Positions 43,748 to 52,945 of a stretch of DNA of 64,000 nucleotides are shown piece after piece (position 1 is the stretch's first letter; each line of letters starts with the position of its first letter). Made by a program: the position numbers and the translations under genes. Source of the DNA: Ruminiclostridium papyrosolvens C7 (lineage in GTDB: Bacteria; Bacillota; Clostridia; Acetivibrionales; DSM-1351); NCBI RefSeq assembly GCF_000421965.1, contig NZ_ATAY01000088.1:62001-126000 (forward strand). Direction: 5' to 3'. The notes under the pieces were generated by a model, which ran no database searches, was not told the origin of the DNA, and saw only the letters and a list, made by a program, of their open reading frames with translations.

Positions 43748-45229
43748 TTATTTTATAGTTTTATCCACTGTTGTCAAGTATATTCTATTGTGCCATAATT
43801 CTAAACTATTCTTTATAAGAAAAGTCAGATACCGAACTCCTGGTGCCGCCAGTATGAATATGAAAATCATTTGAAAATCACGGTACCTGGATTGAATTTC
43901 TAAAATGGAATATACTCCGAAATTGGCAAGAACAATTAATAAAATAGGAATAAACCCTTTTGTGGACTCACTTTTTTTGATTCCTATCAAAACCCCTATT
44001 ACCGCCATAAAAAATATGAAACAATAAAAAACCTTTTCCAGTTTTAAGATTCTTATTTTAAAGTTCTCATATACAATATGCTTTCCTAGAAATGTTATAC
44101 CGCTTTCATTTAGGTATTTAAAACCCCAATCAATTGAATTATCCATATTTACCCACATCTTTTCATGCTTTTTAATCATTAAATCCTTTATCTTTTCATG
44201 ATTTGGCAGCCTTTCTTTTATAATTCTTAATGCTACTTGATTTCTGGCTGTACTATCTTTAATTGAAATCAGTTTTACGGCATCCTCGTTAGAATAACAG
44301 CCCGTAGTATCAGAGTTTAATCCCACCACTATTTTATATAGTGGAAAATTGTTGCTAAGACCGTTCGGATTCACTCCTGAAATTTGCGTTGCCACGGACA
44401 TACCTTTTCCCAAAAGCATATAAACAGTCACAAAACCTAAAATCCCTACAGCTGTCTTTATCTTAATTTTTTTATCGGTATTTTTGTGCAATAATTCTAT
44501 CATCGAACAAATAACAAATGCAGCAACTACTACAATTCCCTGAGGACGCAAGGCATTTCCAACAGCAATCATTACAGCTGCCAATACAGTATTCCCTATT
44601 GTGTTGGCTTTTTTGAAAACATACAGGTAAATTCCCAGTAATATAAAGAAATTTGAAACATGCTGGTTTGTTAACACAGAACATAAGAAAAATGTAGCAG
44701 GATAAAAAAGGTAAATTATTGAAATGAATCTCGCGCACTTATCTCCAACTAGCTTGTCTGAAATCATATATATCAGGACATTAACACCCGCTATAAACAA
44801 ACAGTTGCAAATTTTAAGACCTATAATATTGCACCCAAGTTTAAGAAGAAACCCATAATATAAGACAATCCCCGTTTGATATGACCACAAGCTGAAATAT
44901 TTTGTATTCGAGAAAGAAAAATCACCCTGAGCAAATTTTATTGCTGCATTATAAATCAATTTAAAATCCGATTGTGGAATTGCATTATAACGAACCGCAA
45001 CAAAGCCTTTTAGGCAGAAAGCAATAATAAACAATAACATTACAAATATTCTTTTGCCTGCCTTTAATCTGTATATAACCAAAAACGCGCCTATACAAAA
45101 AAGCTCTAGAGGAAAAATATAGACTGCAGCTTTGTTTTGTATTAAATAAACAAAATTCCAAACTGATGTGATTAACAGATACACTAAGCTGAATACTATT
45201 ACTGTTTTTTCTGTGATTTTTTGTAACAT
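43748..45229 (-). CDS. Polytopic membrane protein, GT39/PMT-like
   Basis: A 493-residue protein with about ten or more hydrophobic helices. The first loop after TM2 carries RYNAIPQSDFKLIYNAA with acidic residues, and a YFSLWSYQTGIVLYY segment, as in integral membrane glycosyltransferases (GT-C, GT39 type) that move sugar from polyprenyl phosphate. A soluble stretch at about residues 290-370 is extracytoplasmic. ATG at 45229 is chosen with GAAAGG before it. The fold class is likely; acceptor and donor unknown, and it could instead be a wall polymer transporter. Confidence 0.7.
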   Translation of the reverse strand: MLQKITEKTVIVFSLVYLLITSVWNFVYLIQNKAAVYIFPLELFCIGAFLVIYRLKAGKRIFVMLLFIIAFCLKGFVAVRYNAIPQSDFKLIYNAAIKFAQGDFSFSNTKYFSLWSYQTGIVLYYGFLLKLGCNIIGLKICNCLFIAGVNVLIYMISDKLVGDKCARFISIIYLFYPATFFLCSVLTNQHVSNFFILLGIYLYVFKKANTIGNTVLAAVMIAVGNALRPQGIVVVAAFVICSMIELLHKNTDKKIKIKTAVGILGFVTVYMLLGKGMSVATQISGVNPNGLSNNFPLYKIVVGLNSDTTGCYSNEDAVKLISIKDSTARNQVALRIIKERLPNHEKIKDLMIKKHEKMWVNMDNSIDWGFKYLNESGITFLGKHIVYENFKIRILKLEKVFYCFIFFMAVIGVLIGIKKSESTKGFIPILLIVLANFGVYSILEIQSRYRDFQMIFIFILAAPGVRYLTFLIKNSLELWHNRIYLTTVDKTIK

Positions 45230-45358
45230 ATATCGTAACCTTTCAATTATGATAAAATTGTAATTAATTACTTGTTTTACCATTATTGCATCAGTTTGCT
45301 ATATATGTCAATTATGTAATGTACTCTTAAATAAAACTCCATATCATTGTAATAAAAC

Positions 45359-45395
45359 AAAAAAGTATCTAACAATTTGTCAGATACTTTTTTTA
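45359..45395 (-). terminator. Terminator of the parE-parC operon
   Basis: AAGTATCT(G) and AGATACTT form an 8-bp stem with T-runs on both strands, just after the topoisomerase operon end. Confidence 0.8.
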
Positions 45396-45399
45396 TATA

Positions 45400-47586
45400 T
45401 TATTCTAAATCCAGACTCATCTGATTTTCAGTCTTATCTTCTTCTTTAATGTAGCACCCTATCGCCGGGATATTTTTTGTTCTGTAGTAATCAATATTAG
45501 ATAATCCCATTTCATCCAGTGTTTTTATGCTTGTCATAATACTGCCCTTTTTTGAAGTAAGAATCTGAACTCCCTGTGAGTTTTTTGTTGTTTTTATACT
45601 AATACTTCCCGTATCAAATACAAGGACCTTATTAATGCTGCTTATGGCAATCAACTCAATATCCTCCGTTACAAAGAACATTCTTATAAGCGGTGAGCCA
45701 TTATAGTAAGCATTCGCAAGCTTTTTCCTGTTTGTCTTGGTGGCGTACCCAGACAAATCAATTTTTGCACCCTTGCCGTTTTCATAGAAGAACAGCATAT
45801 AACCCTCGTAATTATCCGTTGCAGTAATATATATTATTTTTTCATCACTATCCAGACCAAGGAGGTTCGTAAGATATTCTCCCAGACTGCTTGCCTTACA
45901 GTCTGGAATTTCATAAATCTTTGATTTATAAACGTTATATTTATTGGTGAACAGGAGTAAATCCGCCTTATTATGAGTCTCTATCTCCTGAACTATTGTA
46001 TCTTCATCCTTTAACTTATGCTCCGGATTTGCCCTTAAAGAAACCAATGGTATCTTTTTTAGGTAGTTCTGCTCCGTAAGAAATACCTTTAAGTTGTAGT
46101 CTTCTATAAAATGCTCTGTAGTAATTTCTTCTACTTGCTCATCGCTTATGATTTCGGTACGCCTTGGTTTACCGTACTTTTTAGCTATTTCGCTAAGCTG
46201 CTTTTGGATAATCTTTTTTACTTTCTTATCGTTTCCGTGAATATCTTTTAATTCTGCTATCTCCTTTGTGAGATTGTCCGTCTCGCCTACCCTGTTGAGT
46301 ATATATTCCTTGTTAAGATTTCTCAGCTTAATTTCCGCTATGTAATCAGCCTGTATCTGGTCTATTTCAAAGCCGGTCATCAAATTCGGTACAACCATAG
46401 CTTCCTGTTCAGTTTTTCTAATTATTTCAATTGCCTTGTCAATGTCTAAAAGTATCTTTTTGAGACCCATTAACAAATGAAGTTTGTCACTCTTTTTCTG
46501 TATATCATATAATATCTGGCGTTTCATACAGTCAACTCTGAAAGACAGCCATTCATTCAAAATAGTCCTGACACCCATTACCCTTGGCCTGCCGTTTATA
46601 AGAATGTTGAAATTACAATTAAAGCTGTCCTGCAGCGGAGTAAGCTTGAAAAGCTTTTTCATCAGCATGTCCGGGTCAGTATTCTTTCTGAGATCAAGGG
46701 TCAGCTTAAGACCACTTAAATCTGTTTCATCCCTGACGTCAGTTACTTCCCTGATTTTTCCACCCTTTATCAGCTCTATTATCTGGTCGATAATAGCTTC
46801 AACCGTTGTTGTATAAGGTATTTCAACAATTTCAATACAATTGTTTACCTTATCGTAATTATATTTTGCACGAACCTTGAAGCTCCCTCTTCCGTTGTTG
46901 TATATATCCCTTATTTCCTTTGCGGAATATATCAGTTGGCCTCCGGTAGAAAAATCAGGAGCTTGAAGATAATCTTCGATAACTATATTTTCATCATCAA
47001 TAAGTGCTGATGTTGTTTTGCATATTTCTTCAAGATTGAAACTGCAGATATTGCTGGCCATTCCAACAGCTATACCCTGATTTGAATTCACCAGAATACT
47101 TGGAAAAGTAGTTGGCAGCAAAACAGGCTCTTTCATTGTTCCGTCATAGTTGTCAACAAAATCAACAGTGTTTTTATCAATATCTTTAAAAATTTCTTCA
47201 CATATCTTATCAAGCTTTGCTTCGGTATACCTTGGTGCTGCAAACTTCATATCCCTTGAATATTGTTTTCCGAAATTTCCTTTAGAATCTACAAACGGAT
47301 GAAGCAAAGCATTATTACCTCTGGTCATTCTTACCATTGTCTCATAAATCGCCATATCTCCATGAGGATTCAGTTTCATGGTTTGCCCTACAATGTTGGA
47401 AGACTTGGTTTTTGCTCCCGTCAAAAGGGACATCTTATACATGGTATAAAGAAGTTTCCTGTGGGAAGGTTTAAAACCGTCGATTTCAGGTATGGCTCTG
47501 GAAACTATAACACTCATTGCATAAGGCATATAGTTACTTTCCAGAGTTTCTGTGATATTTTGTTCAACCAGATTTTTATGAGTCAT
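45400..47586 (-). CDS. parC: Topoisomerase IV-like subunit A
   Basis: The DNA-cleaving subunit of a type IIA topoisomerase. The 728-residue protein has the breakage-reunion domain with active-site Tyr120 preceded by Arg119 (AAPRYTEAKL) and the full HGD loop. It lacks the QRRGGKG GyrA-box and is shorter than GyrA, so I call it topoisomerase IV-like. At the quinolone-resistance region, the residue matching Ser83 of GyrA is Met78 (HGDMAIYETMV), and Asp87 is Glu82. It is coded after the parE gene with 54 bases between. Confidence that it is a second, non-gyrase enzyme is fair; substrate preference is not shown. Confidence 0.88.
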   Translation of the reverse strand: MTHKNLVEQNITETLESNYMPYAMSVIVSRAIPEIDGFKPSHRKLLYTMYKMSLLTGAKTKSSNIVGQTMKLNPHGDMAIYETMVRMTRGNNALLHPFVDSKGNFGKQYSRDMKFAAPRYTEAKLDKICEEIFKDIDKNTVDFVDNYDGTMKEPVLLPTTFPSILVNSNQGIAVGMASNICSFNLEEICKTTSALIDDENIVIEDYLQAPDFSTGGQLIYSAKEIRDIYNNGRGSFKVRAKYNYDKVNNCIEIVEIPYTTTVEAIIDQIIELIKGGKIREVTDVRDETDLSGLKLTLDLRKNTDPDMLMKKLFKLTPLQDSFNCNFNILINGRPRVMGVRTILNEWLSFRVDCMKRQILYDIQKKSDKLHLLMGLKKILLDIDKAIEIIRKTEQEAMVVPNLMTGFEIDQIQADYIAEIKLRNLNKEYILNRVGETDNLTKEIAELKDIHGNDKKVKKIIQKQLSEIAKKYGKPRRTEIISDEQVEEITTEHFIEDYNLKVFLTEQNYLKKIPLVSLRANPEHKLKDEDTIVQEIETHNKADLLLFTNKYNVYKSKIYEIPDCKASSLGEYLTNLLGLDSDEKIIYITATDNYEGYMLFFYENGKGAKIDLSGYATKTNRKKLANAYYNGSPLIRMFFVTEDIELIAISSINKVLVFDTGSISIKTTKNSQGVQILTSKKGSIMTSIKTLDEMGLSNIDYYRTKNIPAIGCYIKEEDKTENQMSLDLE

Positions 47587-47640
47587 TTTTTGCCTCTTTC
47601 CTTTATTCCGATATATTTAAAGTGCAGTGATTTTGTTTTT

Positions 47641-49623
47641 TTAGCTCACATCTATCATATCAAGATATTTGCTGCCATTATCCTCTATAAACTGCTTTCT
47701 GCCTGCCAGATTGTCTCCCAACAGTACGTCAAACATCATAGTAGTTTTCTCTACATCACTTGGCATTACCTTTATCAACCGTCTTGAAGCAGGGTTCATA
47801 GTTGTCTGCCACATCATTTCCGGCTCATTTTCTCCAAGTCCTTTTGAACGCTGGATTGTATATTTGTTGCCTTCAAGCTTTGCCAGAATTTCCGCCTTTT
47901 CCTTTTCCGTATATGCAAAGTAGGATTTATTTTTACAGGTTATCTCAAACAAAGGTGACTCGGCTATAAATACTTTTCCTTCAGTTAAAAGTGTAGGGAC
48001 AAGTCTATAAAGCATAGTCAATATAAGAGTTCTGATTTGGAAGCCGTCCACATCCGCATCAGTGCATATAATTACCTTGTCCCACCTGAGATTTGCCAGG
48101 TCGAAGGTGTTTAAATCCTTGTTATGCTTTGATTTGATTTCAACACCACAGCCCAATACCTTGAGAAGGTCTACAATTATTTCACTCTTAAAGATACTGT
48201 CATATTCAGCTTTAAGACAATTCAAAATTTTTCCCCTTACAGGCATAATCCCCTGAAATTCTGCGTCTCTTCCAAGTTTGCAGGCTCCCAGAGCTGAATC
48301 ACCCTCAACTATATAGATTTCTCTTTTGGTTATGTCCTTTGTACGGCAGTCAACAAATTTCTTTACCCTGTTGGAAATGTCTACATTGCCGCTAAGCTTC
48401 TTTTTTATATTGATTCTGGTCTTTTCGGCGGTTTCCCTGCTCCTTTTGTTAACCAGAATCTGCTCTATAATTTTATCACTCTCAATCTTATTTTCTATAA
48501 AGTAAATCTCCAGTTGCTGCTTGAGGAAGTCCGTCATAGCTTCCTGAATAAACTTGTTGGTTATAGATTTCTTTGTCTGATTCTCATAGCTGGTTATTGT
48601 TGAAAAAGAATTAACAACCAGTATAAGACTGTCCTCAATGTCTGCAAAGGTTATTTTTGACTCATCCTTATTATACTTTCCCCTTGCCTTTATGGACTTG
48701 TCAATTTCGTATATCAATGCATTTTTCACAGCCTTGTCCGGTGCACCTCCGTATTCAAGGAAGCTCGAATTATGATAGTACTCCAGAAGGTTTGTCTGGT
48801 TGTTGAAACAGAAGGCAAACTGCATCTTTACCTTGTATTCCTGCTTGTCCTCTCTGTCCCTGCCCTTTGCAGCACCTTCATAATACTGAATTTCAGTAAA
48901 ACCTGTATCTTTTGTTATTTCTTTTACATAGTCAACTATTCCGTTTTCATAGAGGTATATAAAGGTTTCCCCTGATACTTCATCTTTTAGAATAAATTTA
49001 AGCCCTGCATTGACTACTGCCTGTTTTTTTAATACCGTCTGATAATGTTCCAGAGGGATATCTATTTCAGTGAAAACATCTATATCCGGTCTCCATTTTT
49101 GAATGGTAGACGTTTTGTCATATTTACATTTCTCTTTTTTAAGCCCTCCGACATTTTCACCCTTTTCAAAGTGAAGGTCGTATCTGTATCCGTCACGGAA
49201 AACTGTAACATCAAAATATTCCGAGCTGTATTGGGTTGCACATGCTCCAAGTCCGTTTAATCCAAGACTATACTCATAGTTTTCGCCGGAGTTGTTCTGG
49301 TACTTTCCTCCTGCGTACAGTTCGCAATAAACCAGCTCCCAATTGAAACGTTCCTCTTTTGTGTTGTAATCTACAGGCAAACCTCTTCCCCAGTCCTGAA
49401 CCATTATTGATTTGTCTGCAAACCTTGTAACTTCTATAACATTGCCATGGCCTTCTCTGGCCTCATCTATTGAGTTTGACAAAATTTCAAAGAAAGAATG
49501 TTCACAGCCGTCCAACCCGTCCGAACCGAATATAACACCCGGGCGAAGCCTTACCCTGTCAGCTCCTTTGAGTGATGAAATACTCTCATTCCCATATTCA
49601 TTCTTTCTATTATCCTTTGTCAT
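47641..49623 (-). CDS. parE: Topoisomerase IV-like subunit B
   Basis: The ATPase subunit of the same enzyme. The 660-residue protein has the GHKL nucleotide site (FFEILSNSIDEAREG near residue 46 with the catalytic Glu, and DWGRGLPVD), the TOPRIM motif EGDSALGACKLGRD and a second acidic DADVDGFQIRTLI motif for magnesium. The ATG at 49623 follows GGAGG. The pair parE-parC is in one operon, the common order. A gyrase is expected elsewhere in the genome, which is not visible here. Confidence 0.9.
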   Translation of the reverse strand: MTKDNRKNEYGNESISSLKGADRVRLRPGVIFGSDGLDGCEHSFFEILSNSIDEAREGHGNVIEVTRFADKSIMVQDWGRGLPVDYNTKEERFNWELVYCELYAGGKYQNNSGENYEYSLGLNGLGACATQYSSEYFDVTVFRDGYRYDLHFEKGENVGGLKKEKCKYDKTSTIQKWRPDIDVFTEIDIPLEHYQTVLKKQAVVNAGLKFILKDEVSGETFIYLYENGIVDYVKEITKDTGFTEIQYYEGAAKGRDREDKQEYKVKMQFAFCFNNQTNLLEYYHNSSFLEYGGAPDKAVKNALIYEIDKSIKARGKYNKDESKITFADIEDSLILVVNSFSTITSYENQTKKSITNKFIQEAMTDFLKQQLEIYFIENKIESDKIIEQILVNKRSRETAEKTRINIKKKLSGNVDISNRVKKFVDCRTKDITKREIYIVEGDSALGACKLGRDAEFQGIMPVRGKILNCLKAEYDSIFKSEIIVDLLKVLGCGVEIKSKHNKDLNTFDLANLRWDKVIICTDADVDGFQIRTLILTMLYRLVPTLLTEGKVFIAESPLFEITCKNKSYFAYTEKEKAEILAKLEGNKYTIQRSKGLGENEPEMMWQTTMNPASRRLIKVMPSDVEKTTMMFDVLLGDNLAGRKQFIEDNGSKYLDMIDVS

Positions 49624-49856
49624 TTGTAAAACCTCCATAAAATACTTGTATAATCATCCACCTAAACATTATTTATCAAACTTGTGTTCTCTGTCAAGTG
49701 TTATAAACTAACTTTAACGCTGTACGGTGTATTATACCGACTTAAAAATAAAATATTTATGACAAGAAACAAACTTTATAATATAATATTTCTACGGGTA
49801 AAATTGGTACAATTTTCCGTAACTTTTTAAGCAAATTGAAGTCGGAGGAAAATAAT

Positions 49857-50447
49857 ATGAAACTAAGAATAACTGATAAAGACCTTGCGGAACTTACAGT
49901 TGAACAAAAACAAAATCTCTGTGATTTATGGCTTCCCCAGGCGTACGATGTTGCAGTTGCCAATGTTTGTGTAGATGCCGCTGAGGAAAAATACAATCAG
50001 ATTACATTTGTTATCGGAGGACTCAACATAACCAAGCGTAATGATATTATTCTCTACGATATGAAGTTTTTGCCTGATAATCTTTTTACAATGCCAGCTG
50101 AAAATAATTCGCAGAGCGATACAGATACGGATACAGAACATCCTGATGATAGCCTGAATGACGATTTTGCAGAGGATTTCTCCATAGATGAAGATTTCAG
50201 TTTTGAACTTCAAAGGCCTGAATCCTTTAACAAAGAGGATTGTCTTCCTCTTCTGGATATAGGTCAAATGATTGATATTCTTGAGCGAAAAAATTTCGGA
50301 GATTGCGAATTTTCCCTTTCAGTTGCATTTGATGACAAAACCTTTGACATGGGAAAAAATGCTTCTTTAACTGAAATGTATTCCGGTGATAGTAATAATT
50401 GCGAACTATGTGATATTTTATGGCATTCGCTAAAGGCAGTCCTATAA
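49857..50447 (+). CDS. Acidic orphan protein
   Basis: I do not recognise this 196-residue protein. It is strongly acidic in the middle (about residues 85-120, with DTDTDTEHPDDS and FAEDFSIDEDFSFEL) and flanked by two more regular parts: TDKDLAELTVEQKQNLCDLW at the start, and GDCEFSLSVAFDDKTF later. GGAGGA precedes the ATG. It is divergent from parE with about 230 bases between, and has its own terminator. Cysteines at the end (CELCDILW) may or may not bind metal. Confidence 0.6.
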   Translation: MKLRITDKDLAELTVEQKQNLCDLWLPQAYDVAVANVCVDAAEEKYNQITFVIGGLNITKRNDIILYDMKFLPDNLFTMPAENNSQSDTDTDTEHPDDSLNDDFAEDFSIDEDFSFELQRPESFNKEDCLPLLDIGQMIDILERKNFGDCEFSLSVAFDDKTFDMGKNASLTEMYSGDSNNCELCDILWHSLKAVL

Positions 50448-50463
50448 GGGAGTATTTATAACA

Positions 50464-50505
50464 AAGCCGTTCATACCTTTTACTCAGTGCTATGAACGGC
50501 TTCTA
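50464..50505. terminator. Bidirectional terminator
   Basis: AAGCCGTTCATA and TATGAACGGCTT form a 12-bp stem around a 15-base loop between convergent genes. Confidence 0.8.
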
Positions 50506-50506
50506 T

Positions 50507-51412
50507 TTATTCTTTTTCAACTTCTGTGTTTCCAACACCTGTACTTAGCTCAACCTCCGGGCCGCCCCCGTTTATGTCTCCGTTAAAGCTATTTTTGACT
50601 TTTTCATCTGAATCTACAAAGAAACCAGATAAATGTCCGAGACCGGTTTCTGCATTAAGAGACATCTTTGTATTTTCAGGCACTTTCAATCTAACATTTC
50701 CAACTCCTGTTGAGGCAGTAAAGGAGGTAACTTTGTCTATATCTCCGTCAAAATCTACATTGCCCGTACCCGTTTCCAGTGTTGTTTCTCCTGTTGCCGA
50801 AACGCTATCAAGGTCAATGTTTCCGGCTCCAGTATTGGCAGATATCTTGGCAGATATGCCTTTGATATCAATATTGCCCGCTCCTGTTTCTGTATTTAAT
50901 TCCTTTAGTCCTTCTGGAACCGACACAATAAAATTAACACTACACTTCAAAAGGCCTAATTCGTGTTTATTCCAATCCCAAAAATCATTACCGGCTTTTG
51001 TCTTCAATACAACATTTAAGTTTTTCCCATCTCTTTCCAAAAGTACGTCCATACTGCGAAATACGTCTTTTATTTGTTGAGAAGATACTCCTCTTATCTT
51101 TTTTTCAATTTCGACAACAAGTTTGGTATCGTCAGACTTTTTAATTGTTATGTTTCCGGCATTATTGCTAATGTTAAGAACTTCTCCGGTTCCAATTTCC
51201 TCAGTAATTTTATTGTTGCCCTCTTCAGACTCACTTCTGACAGCTTCTTCAGTAACAAGGTTGTCACCCTTTTTGTCAACTTGATCATTTGCCTTGAATA
51301 TAGTATAGTCCTTACCGTTTATCCTTACACCACAACCGGCTGTCAGAAAAAGCATACTAACTACTGATAAAATTGCAATAGATGAAAAAAACTTCTTATT
51401 CAAATTCCCCAT
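50507..51412 (-). CDS. Lipoprotein with repetitive adhesin-like (DUF4097-type) beta domain
   Basis: A 301-residue surface lipoprotein. The signal peptide ends in a lipobox (LTAGC). The C-terminal 150 or so residues repeat a strand-turn-strand unit with TGAGNIDIKG, TGAGNIDLDS, TGTGNVDFDG, TGVGNVRLKV, TGLGHLSGFF and TGVGNTEVEKE, the pattern of head-GIN or DUF4097-type beta-helix 'putative adhesin' domains. Start choice is uncertain between ATG 51412 and a nearby TTG downstream. It is divergent from no nearby regulator. Sticky or anti-sigma-linked roles are known for relatives; none can be claimed here. Confidence 0.85.
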   Translation of the reverse strand: MGNLNKKFFSSIAILSVVSMLFLTAGCGVRINGKDYTIFKANDQVDKKGDNLVTEEAVRSESEEGNNKITEEIGTGEVLNISNNAGNITIKKSDDTKLVVEIEKKIRGVSSQQIKDVFRSMDVLLERDGKNLNVVLKTKAGNDFWDWNKHELGLLKCSVNFIVSVPEGLKELNTETGAGNIDIKGISAKISANTGAGNIDLDSVSATGETTLETGTGNVDFDGDIDKVTSFTASTGVGNVRLKVPENTKMSLNAETGLGHLSGFFVDSDEKVKNSFNGDINGGGPEVELSTGVGNTEVEKE

Positions 51413-51452
51413 CAACTCCTAAATATCGTTTATAATAAATACGTAATAACTT

Positions 51453-51977
51453 TTAAAAAGTCTTATTGAATATTAAAGTATTTTTTACTGTAGACTCAAT
51501 TGCACGCCATACATAATATATAAAAAACGTTTGTATTGGCAGCATTATTAAATCTTTTACGATTCTTGCACTTAATATGGCAAATGCTGCCTTGTTTGTA
51601 ATAATTACCAACCAGATTGTGTTAAGTACAAGGGATGTTGAAATTATTACTGTAAGGACTGCAAAAAAGCATCTTTTTATTGTTATCTTCTTTTGATATA
51701 GGATGAACCCGTACAAAAACCCTGATACAAAAGCGCTTAATGTGAACCCCGGGAAGTAGGCTCCTCCTTTGGGAAAAATTAACATACCGAAGATATCTGC
51801 TATCGCAGCTGTCACACCTGCTGTATAAGGGCCAAGTATAATTGCCGATAAGGCTAGAGGGATAAAGTCCAATGATATTCTGTTAATTGGAGTCTGAATA
51901 GATAAAAATCTTGTAGTGATAATTTCGATGGCAATAAAAAGACTTGCCAAAACCATTTTTTTGACATTTCCGTACAC
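51453..51977 (-). CDS. folT: Folate ECF transporter S component
   Basis: A 174-residue, six-helix membrane protein that binds folate for the energy-coupling factor transporter. The family pattern NRISLDFIPLALSAIILGPYTAGV and a GAYFPGFTLSAFVSGFLYG segment are present. GTG start, with AGGAGG 10 bases before it. A tetrahydrofolate riboswitch upstream supports the ligand. ECF ATPases and EcfT are not in this window, so it would share the common module. Confidence 0.94.
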   Translation of the reverse strand: MYGNVKKMVLASLFIAIEIITTRFLSIQTPINRISLDFIPLALSAIILGPYTAGVTAAIADIFGMLIFPKGGAYFPGFTLSAFVSGFLYGFILYQKKITIKRCFFAVLTVIISTSLVLNTIWLVIITNKAAFAILSARIVKDLIMLPIQTFFIYYVWRAIESTVKNTLIFNKTF

Positions 51978-52025
51978 TATGTATACCTCCTTTTAATGTG
52001 AGGGACAAAATAAAAAGCCCCTTAA

Positions 52026-52066
52026 AAATAGTAGAAGCCACACAAAAGAGGTATTCCCTTTTTGGT
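52026..52066 (-). terminator. Expression-platform hairpin of the THF riboswitch
   Basis: GCCAC and GTGGC (52037-52069) enclose CAAAAAGGG/CCTCTTTTG on the minus strand, followed by a short T-rich run (TTCTACTATTTTT). It touches the 3' end of the aptamer, so aptamer folding and this stem could exclude each other. Whether it ends transcription or hides the ribosome site is not clear. Confidence 0.5.
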
Positions 52067-52174
52067 GGCAGCGGAATGCGAAATTTGTACCGCAAACAAT
52101 AAAACCTATTGTTTTTCGTCCGAAAGGCAACTTCCCGTCCTTCCGGCACTTGACGCACAAAAATCTACTCTGCC
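52067..52174 (-). promoter_or_regulatory. Tetrahydrofolate (THF) riboswitch
   Basis: The minus strand shows the conserved elements in order: GGCAGAGTAGA, GCGTCAAGTGCCGG, GGGAAGTTGCC, CGGACGAAAA, GCGGT and CGCATTCCGCTGCC closing P1. This matches the THF-I class. It is 90 bases upstream of folT, an OFF switch for folate uptake. Confidence 0.95.
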
Positions 52175-52243
52175 AGTTTTTATGGTCTTATTTTAACTCC
52201 TTTTAATATAAAAATGCAATATGCATAATTATACAATAATACC

Positions 52244-52294
52244 ATAAAAAAAATCCGGGAATATATACATGTTTATATGCCCGGATTTTTTTGT
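52244..52294 (-). terminator. Terminator of the FMN-binding lipoprotein gene
   Basis: AAAATCCGGG and CCCGGATTTT form the stem, with T-runs on both ends. Confidence 0.9.
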
Positions 52295-52295
52295 T

Positions 52296-52862
52296 TTATT
52301 TCTTTGCTTTATCAAGTGCTCTTTGTGCTGCTATTGTCCAATTCTTTGTTGTTGTTGTCGCACTTGCAATGGTATCAACCTGTGCACTTTGTTTTTGAAC
52401 CATATTTTTTGCCATTGTCTCTTTAAACTCTTTAAGATTAGGATACTGTTTTCCATTATGAACTTTACCGTCAAACAAGGCGTAATCAACTTCTGCCTTA
52501 CCATCCTTGGTCAATCTTTTCAGTGATACATCAGAAATCTTTCCGTTCTTAACCGTAACCATAGCTTCTTCCTGTCCATTTTCCCATGCATCACCTTTTG
52601 CAGAATAGGTTCCATCTTTATAGCTTCCTGCCTGAGCTGACTTTGAGGGAGTAGCTGTTGACGCTGATGGAGATGTTTTAGAAGGTGATGGAGATGTTTT
52701 TGCAGGTGATGTCGGCGCAGTCATAGTAGGTGATGTTGTGGTCGGCGTCTTTAAAGTCGGTGACGGTGAAGTTGTTGAAGGTCCCGGTGTAGTGGCCTTA
52801 TTACATGCTGCCATACTTAAAACTAAACCTAATGTTATAACTAATGCAAAAATCTTTTTCAT
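52296..52862 (-). CDS. FMN-binding-domain lipoprotein
   Basis: A 188-residue lipoprotein: signal peptide with lipobox (SMAAC), a Thr/Ser/Pro-rich linker (about residues 22-75 with repeated TSPSP-like units), and an FMN_bind domain (about 80-185). The DTIASATTTTKNW stretch is the flavinylation-type motif where ApbE attaches FMN to Thr or Ser through a phosphoester bond. Such proteins carry electrons outside the membrane. No Rnf or NQR genes or apbE lie in this window, so the electron partner is unknown. Confidence 0.85.
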   Translation of the reverse strand: MKKIFALVITLGLVLSMAACNKATTPGPSTTSPSPTLKTPTTTSPTMTAPTSPAKTSPSPSKTSPSASTATPSKSAQAGSYKDGTYSAKGDAWENGQEEAMVTVKNGKISDVSLKRLTKDGKAEVDYALFDGKVHNGKQYPNLKEFKETMAKNMVQKQSAQVDTIASATTTTKNWTIAAQRALDKAKK

Positions 52863-52945
52863 AAAAAGTTTCCTCCTATATATTGTTTTAATTTATATAT
52901 AATCCTTTTGTAAAGGATCATAAGGCTTTATTCAAAATAATCTTA

